Below, piece by piece: positions 22,309-26,370 of a stretch of 26,370 nucleotides of DNA. The first letter of the stretch is position 1; each line of letters begins with the position of its first letter. Position numbers and translations under genes: made by a program. The notes beneath the pieces are model-generated. The model was given only the letters and a program-made list of their open reading frames with translations. It made no database searches and was not told the DNA's origin. The stretch comes from Ktedonobacterales bacterium (GTDB taxonomy: Bacteria; Chloroflexota; Ktedonobacteria; Ktedonobacterales; JADMIN01), in NCBI GenBank assembly GCA_025928125.1, contig JAICKD010000001.1:1-26370 (forward strand), read 5' to 3'.

Positions 22309-23589
22309 ATGCCCGCATTGCCACACTCGGAGAACGCCACCTGGGACGCCGTCGTCGTCGGAGCCAGCTTCGGCGGGCTGGCCTTCGCCAGTGGCGCGGC
22401 GGCGCGCGGGCTGCGGGTACTGGTGCTGGAGCGCGATCCGGTGGTGGGCGGCGTGGTGAGGACGACGGGTGTGCTGTTTAGCGATGTGCTTGATCTGCTC
22501 GACGTGCCGCAGCGCTACCTGATGAACTCAGTGCGGCGCATGGAGATTCGCGCGCCGGAGCATCCCTCGATCTCCGTTGGCTCGGAGGTCTGGCGCTTCT
22601 ACATGGCGGATGTCACCGGCATGCTCCAGTGGATGGCCGATGCCGCGCGCGACCACGGCGCGACTGTCCGTTGCGGCGCGATCTTCGCCGACGCGGCCCG
22701 CGAGGCCGATGGGCGGATGCGCGTCAGCTATACGACGACTGTAGACGGCGCGGCGGCCGTCCAGAGCGAATACGCGCGGATCGTGATCGGCGCGGATGGG
22801 GCGCACTCGCAGGTGGCGCGGCGCACCGGACTCGACCAGAACACGCGCTTTCTCGCGGGGGCCGAGTGGCTGGTGGAGGGGGTCTCGCTCAGTCGTGAGA
22901 CGTTCTATCTGGTGATGGATCACGAGCTGGCGCCAGGGTACTGTGTCTGGCTGGCGCCGCACGGCGAGATGGCCGCGCTGGGCGTGGCAGGCCACTCGCG
23001 CGCGTTCAAGCCGGGCGAGACATTGCAGCTGGCGCAGTCACTCTTTGCGCATGTCACCGATCTGAGCCAGATGAGGCTGGCGCAGCGTAAGGGCGGTGTA
23101 ATTCCCATCGGTGGGCGGCTCAAGCGCGTCTATCGCGATGACGCGCAGGCACGGGCGCTCCTGCTGGGCGACGCGGCGGGCCTCTGTGGCGCGGCGACGG
23201 GCGGCGGCATCTATCCGGCGCTGCTCTCAGGGCGGCTGGCGGCGCACGCGGTAGCTAACGAGATCGGCGGCGGGACGAAGGGTGCCATCCGTACCTATTT
23301 GAAAGACCTGCCCCATGCGGGGCGGCTGGGCCACTACCTCCAAATCGAAGACTGGATTCGCAAGCTGATGGACCGCGCCAGCTCGAACGCCGACCTGAGC
23401 GCCTTCTATGGCATCTTCGACACCGAGGAGGGCAATCGCGTCTTGAAACGCGCGCTCTTCGAGACGCCGATTGTCAGCATGGACAGCAGCTTCTTCGGCT
23501 TGATTCGCACGCTCTTCGCCAATCGGCCAGGCCTCTACGGCACGGCGCTGAAGATGGCGTGGCAGCGTGTCACCGCCCGTGGCGCGTGA
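22309..23589 (+). CDS. FAD-dependent oxidoreductase, geranylgeranyl reductase-like
   Basis: A 426-residue flavoprotein of the FixC/geranylgeranyl reductase branch of the PHBH-fold family. The N-terminal dinucleotide fold reads AVVVGASFGGLAFASGAAARGLRVLVLERD (Gly18, Gly22, Gly23, Glu41). The second conserved block is RIVIGADGAHSQVAR, and the third, for FAD binding, is LLLGDAAGLCGAATGGGIYPALLSGRLAA. These enzymes saturate isoprenoid chains or oxidise lipids or pigments, using FAD and NAD(P)H; the exact substrate is not readable. ATG 22309 follows AAAGGA. A longer open frame from 22099 reads through the repeat at 22152-22281 and is not coding. It converges with the acyl-CoA synthetase gene. Confidence 0.88.
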   Translation: MPALPHSENATWDAVVVGASFGGLAFASGAAARGLRVLVLERDPVVGGVVRTTGVLFSDVLDLLDVPQRYLMNSVRRMEIRAPEHPSISVGSEVWRFYMADVTGMLQWMADAARDHGATVRCGAIFADAAREADGRMRVSYTTTVDGAAAVQSEYARIVIGADGAHSQVARRTGLDQNTRFLAGAEWLVEGVSLSRETFYLVMDHELAPGYCVWLAPHGEMAALGVAGHSRAFKPGETLQLAQSLFAHVTDLSQMRLAQRKGGVIPIGGRLKRVYRDDAQARALLLGDAAGLCGAATGGGIYPALLSGRLAAHAVANEIGGGTKGAIRTYLKDLPHAGRLGHYLQIEDWIRKLMDRASSNADLSAFYGIFDTEEGNRVLKRALFETPIVSMDSSFFGLIRTLFANRPGLYGTALKMAWQRVTARGA

Positions 23590-23645
23590 GTGGGAGCACG
23601 AGCACGCCAGCGACCGGCGTCCTTCATAACTCCCTTCGCCGCAAT

Positions 23646-23682
23646 GGGCTGCCAGAAGCAGCCCCGCTGGGCATTCATGCCC
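23646..23682. terminator. Paired hairpins between convergent genes
   Basis: GGGCTGC-CAGAA-GCAGCCC (23646-23664) is a seven-base-pair hairpin and GGGCAT-TC-ATGCCC (23669-23682) a short palindrome beside it. They lie between two genes ending towards each other at 23589 and 23711. T tracts are poor, so this is a likely but not classical bidirectional terminator. Confidence 0.45.
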
Positions 23683-23710
23683 TACTTCCACCTATTGGGG
23701 CCGCAAGACA

Positions 23711-25534
23711 TCAATACGCCGCTTCGGCCTTCGAGGGCTGATAGAGGCTCTCGTAGAGGTCGTGGTAGCGCGCGTGAATCTGTCGCCGCCGAATCTTGAG
23801 CGTCGGCGTCAGCAGGTCATTCTCGACGGTGAAGTCTTCGGGCAAGATCTCGTAGTACTTCACCGTCTCGTAGCTGGCAAGCTGCTGGTTGGCGCGCTGA
23901 AGCCCGGCGTCCAGATACGCCCGGAAGCGCGGATCGTTATAGACGGCGGTGATATCGTCGCTGGCGATGGCCTGCTCGTTGGCCCACGCCTTCACCGCGA
24001 CCGGGTCGAGCGTGACCAGCGCCACCAAGTACGGCTTGCGGTCGCCATAGACGGCCACCTGCGAGACGCACGGCGCCGCCTTGAGCGCGTTCTCGACCGC
24101 CTGCGGCGCGATGTTCTTGCCCGACGCCGTGATAATCAGGTCTTTCTTGCGGTCGCGGATATAGACGTAGCCATCGGCGTCGATCTCGCCAACATCGCCG
24201 GTATGCAACCAGCCATCGGCGTCAATCGTCTCCGCCGTCGCCTGAGGATTATCGTGGTAGCCTGGGGTGACGCATGGCCCTTTCACCAGAATCTCGCCAT
24301 CCTCGGCGATACGCAATTCGTGGCCCGCGTAGGGACGGCCGATGCTACCGAAGCGGTAGTCTTTGACGGTGTTGAGCGTGAAGCCGCCGCTCGTCTCGGT
24401 CATCCCCCAGCCCTCCAGCAGCAGCACGCCCGCCGCGTTGAAGAACTCCAGGATCGATTTATCGAGCGGGGCAGCCGCGGTGATCGAGAACTTGATCTTG
24501 CCGCCGAGCGCCGCCCGCACCTTCTTGAAGACCAGCCGGTCCGCCAGCCGATAGCGCATGCGCAGCCCCGCCGGGAGTGGCCTGCCCGCCGCCTGCTGGG
24601 TCACCGCCTCGATGCCGACGCGCGTCGCCCAGTGGAAGATGCGCTGCTGGGTGTGCGAGCCAGCGGCGGCCTTCGCCTGAATGGCGGCATAGGCCTTCTC
24701 ATAGACGCGCGGCACGCTGAAGAGCAGATCGGGACTGTTCTCCCGTAGCGCCTCCGCCAGATGGTCGAACGAAGAGACCACCACCGTTTCCAGGCCGCGA
24801 TCATGGCCGGCGAGATGCTCCTCGCGGCCAAAGACGTGCGCCAGCGGCAGGAAGAGCACATCCACGTCGCCTGGGCGAATCGTCTCCATCATCGTGCGGA
24901 CGCCGCTTATCTGCGCCAGCAGGGTACTATGCAGCAGCTCGACGCCCTTGGGCTGACCGGTCGTGCCGGAGGTGTAGACCAGCGTCGCCAGGTCGTCGGA
25001 CGCAATGGTGGCGGCGCGCCCGGCGGCAAAGGCGTCGGCCTCGGCGGCGGTGCGACTGCTCAGCGTCTGGAATGCATCGAACGCGATCACCCACGGGTCG
25101 TCGGCGAGCGTCTCTGCGTCCTCGAAGAGGATGACCTTCTCGACGTTGGGTATCTGGTCGCGGATGCTGGCGAGCTTCTCGAACTGCTCCCGATTCTCGG
25201 CGAAGACGAAGCGCGCGCGGGCATTGCCGAGGATGTAGGCGACAGTGGCGGGCGTGTTCGATGGATAGACTGTCACTGTCACCGCGCCTAGCCCCAGAAT
25301 CGCCCAATCCGCCGCCATCCACTCCCAGCGCGTATTGCTGAGGATGCCGATCACGTCGCCAGGCCGCGCGCCAAGCGCCTCCAGCCCGACGATCAGGCGA
25401 TTGACAATGGCCTGGTTCTCGGTCCACGTGGCTTTGCGCCAGACGCCGTTACGCTGCTCGCGCCAGCGGATCCGATTGCCATAGGTCGCGGAGCGATTGC
25501 GAAACAGTTGGGCGAGATTCACTTCAGCATCCAT
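23711..25534 (-). CDS. Long-chain fatty acid--CoA ligase (AMP-binding)
   Basis: A 607-residue acyl-adenylate-forming enzyme that activates fatty acids to acyl-CoA using ATP. Motifs in order: phosphate loop YTSGTTGQPKG (187-197), LPLAHVFGR (about 229-237), GWGMTET (375-381), WLHTGDVGEID (442-452) with Asp447, and RDRKKDLIITASGKNIAP, the hinge and A8 region. Length and motif spacing match the FadD15/FAA1-like long-chain group, which is cytosolic or membrane-associated. ATG 25534 has GGAGG nine bases upstream. It follows the carboxylase gene on the same strand after 264 bases containing a hairpin, so it is probably a separate transcript. Confidence 0.94.
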   Translation of the reverse strand: MDAEVNLAQLFRNRSATYGNRIRWREQRNGVWRKATWTENQAIVNRLIVGLEALGARPGDVIGILSNTRWEWMAADWAILGLGAVTVTVYPSNTPATVAYILGNARARFVFAENREQFEKLASIRDQIPNVEKVILFEDAETLADDPWVIAFDAFQTLSSRTAAEADAFAAGRAATIASDDLATLVYTSGTTGQPKGVELLHSTLLAQISGVRTMMETIRPGDVDVLFLPLAHVFGREEHLAGHDRGLETVVVSSFDHLAEALRENSPDLLFSVPRVYEKAYAAIQAKAAAGSHTQQRIFHWATRVGIEAVTQQAAGRPLPAGLRMRYRLADRLVFKKVRAALGGKIKFSITAAAPLDKSILEFFNAAGVLLLEGWGMTETSGGFTLNTVKDYRFGSIGRPYAGHELRIAEDGEILVKGPCVTPGYHDNPQATAETIDADGWLHTGDVGEIDADGYVYIRDRKKDLIITASGKNIAPQAVENALKAAPCVSQVAVYGDRKPYLVALVTLDPVAVKAWANEQAIASDDITAVYNDPRFRAYLDAGLQRANQQLASYETVKYYEILPEDFTVENDLLTPTLKIRRRQIHARYHDLYESLYQPSKAEAAY

Positions 25535-25798
25535 GGCGGCGACCTCCGTTCATCCTGACACACAGAGATACCCAGCAGATGTGTTCTATACCCGTTCTAC
25601 GGTTGTGGTTAGAAGAAAGTGACGGCGAGGCGAGACAAAACCAGCCAGATTGCGCGCAACCGCTGAACGGGCTCAGCCAGAATGCGTATGGCGGCCCCCT
25701 CCCCTAACCCCTCCCCCTTTCAGGGAGAGGGGAACCAGAGTCGCCCATCGAGTGTGGCGCAGGGCAGCCATGGAAACCCTCGCCTGCCATCAGCATGC
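25535..25798. other. Intergenic region between carboxylase and acyl-CoA synthetase genes
   Basis: No gene is seen. It contains the hairpin at 25708-25732 and, on the minus strand near 25591-25586, TATAGA, a possible -10 for the synthetase gene with no good -35. Confidence 0.4.
25708..25732 (-). terminator. GGAGAGGGG-type hairpin after the carboxylase gene
   Basis: CCCCTCCCCC pairs with GGGAGAGGGG around TTTCA: ten positions with one C·A mismatch. It lies 66 bases past the carboxylase stop and before the synthetase gene, in a C-rich tract, so it is a candidate terminator for leftward transcription and a member of the hairpin family also seen at 5553, 11369 and 12839. Confidence 0.5.
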
Positions 25799-26370
25799 TT
25801 ATGTCGGTGACGGCGTTCCGGCGCGTACATCGAGCAGGACCGCCGCCGCGCGTACCTGATCGCCTGGCTGATAGTGGATCGCGGAGACGACGCCATCGTG
25901 GGGCGCGCGGATGGTGTGCTCCATCTTCATCGCCTCCAGAATCATCAGCGGATCGCCCGCCGCGACGGTCTGCCCCTCGCGCACCAGCATGCCGACCACC
26001 TGCCCCGGCATCGGCGCGGTCAGCGCGTCGTTGCTCGCCCGCGCGACTCCTGGGAGCGGCAGCGGCGGGCGGCGTGTCAGGCAGAGCGTCTCGCCCGCGA
26101 CGTGCGCCCACCACTCCTCCGGCTGCGCCTCCATCGCCGTCACTCGCAACACGTGGCCGTCAATCTCCAGGGTGATATCCGGGCCACGATGCGCGCGCAC
26201 CCTTACCGCATATGTCCGGCTCTCGTCGCCAAACGTGACGGCGAACGCTCCTGCACGCTCAGGGGTAAGATGCAACGCGAGTTCGCCTCCATTCGGCTGC
26301 TTATACTGTTCGAGCAGGGGACGGCTGCGATTGTTTCGCCAGGTTGCGGGCGTCGGGGTGGCGGCGAGCC
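25799..26370 (-). CDS. Biotin-dependent acyl-CoA carboxylase alpha subunit, C-terminal part
   Basis: The last about 190 codons of a larger gene that enters from the right edge. The biotinyl domain (TAPMPGQVVGMLVREGQTVAAGDPLMILEAMKMEH) carries the biotin-accepting Lys in EAMKMEH (codon 25927-25925). Upstream, the frame stays open to 26370 and reads TWRNNRSRPLLEQY, a sequence typical of the linker between biotin carboxylase and biotin carrier domains in acetyl-/propionyl-/methylcrotonyl-CoA carboxylase alpha chains. It is therefore not a stand-alone carrier protein starting at TTG 26275. The substrate is set by the beta subunit, outside the window. It fits the acyl-CoA synthetase downstream as part of fatty or branched-chain acid metabolism. 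Confidence 0.88.
   Translation of the reverse strand, partial: LAATPTPATWRNNRSRPLLEQYKQPNGGELALHLTPERAGAFAVTFGDESRTYAVRVRAHRGPDITLEIDGHVLRVTAMEAQPEEWWAHVAGETLCLTRRPPLPLPGVARASNDALTAPMPGQVVGMLVREGQTVAAGDPLMILEAMKMEHTIRAPHDGVVSAIHYQPGDQVRAAAVLLDVRAGTPSPT

Noticed and set aside
23762..24748. 328-codon open frame opposite the acyl-CoA synthetase gene
   Set aside because: Antisense shadow of a gene with complete family motifs.
25799..26275. Stand-alone biotin carrier protein starting at TTG 26275
   Set aside because: The frame remains open to the window edge and the upstream residues match the linker of a carboxylase alpha chain, so it is the end of a longer gene.
1..26370. tRNA-Sec, selA or selB, which would support the Sec reading of selD
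   Set aside because: None was recognised in the window by eye; they must lie elsewhere if the interpretation is correct.
1..26370. CRISPR array or defence island
   Set aside because: No regularly spaced direct repeats and no cas or restriction genes were seen; the only guide-RNA-type system is the lone tnpB.

Overview
The window looks like chromosomal DNA from a GC-rich, Gram-positive-type or monoderm-like bacterium, most probably a member of the Chloroflexota (my inference). The reasons are a selD-rnc operon, a soluble Hanks-type kinase, an ArsR-DUF2087 regulator, an ECF41 sigma factor, many short GC-rich intergenic hairpins and IS605/IS5-type elements. There is no rRNA and no CRISPR array. 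One tRNA gene is present, tRNA-Thr(CGT).

Layout. 1-88 holds the start of an IS5-family transposase cut by the window edge, followed by about 400 bases without a gene and tRNA-Thr. 806-3180 has a small membrane protein converging on the operon selD-rnc. The catalytic residue of selD is encoded by an in-frame UGA, so SelD is a selenoprotein and its true start lies 63 bases upstream of the first Met after that UGA. 3198-3306 is the first copy of a repeat made of nested palindromes; a second copy lies at 22152-22281. 3518-6882 carries a YtxH-like protein, a Ser/Thr kinase and a CaxA-type Ca2+/H+ exchanger, all on the minus strand. 7292-8580 is a lone IS605-type tnpB with hairpins at its 3' end that look like a guide-RNA scaffold. 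8768-11354 is a NarL/LuxR response regulator followed by its HisKA_3 histidine kinase. 11410-12741 is an M20 peptidase; 13238-13675 is a single-domain receiver with a good sigma-A promoter and a GAAC-N4-GTTC palindrome; 13835-15109 is an isolated phage portal protein.

15350-19139 is a mixed accessory stretch: an ECF41 sigma factor with an apparent self-recognised promoter, a divergent DoxX-like protein, a DUF1801 protein, a Phd-VapC toxin-antitoxin pair whose toxin is frameshifted, and a HAD hydrolase. 19152-21114 is a three-gene export operon (PLDc_N-like small membrane protein, ABC ATPase, ABC-2 permease) with a consensus promoter overlapped by an inverted repeat. Upstream of it is an ArsR-DUF2087 regulator gene with its own consensus promoter. 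22309-26370 holds lipid and acyl-CoA genes: a geranylgeranyl-reductase-like flavoprotein, a long-chain acyl-CoA synthetase, and the biotinyl end of an acyl-CoA carboxylase alpha chain that runs off the window.

The most noteworthy observations are the Sec-containing SelD missed by ordinary ORF calling, the structured repeat family with arm sequences that change but still pair, an RNase III lacking a catalytic Asp, the orphan portal gene, and several well-formed promoters sharing the -10 sequence TACACT. I did not find an obviously new multi-gene system. All statements rest on reading by eye; no database search was possible.
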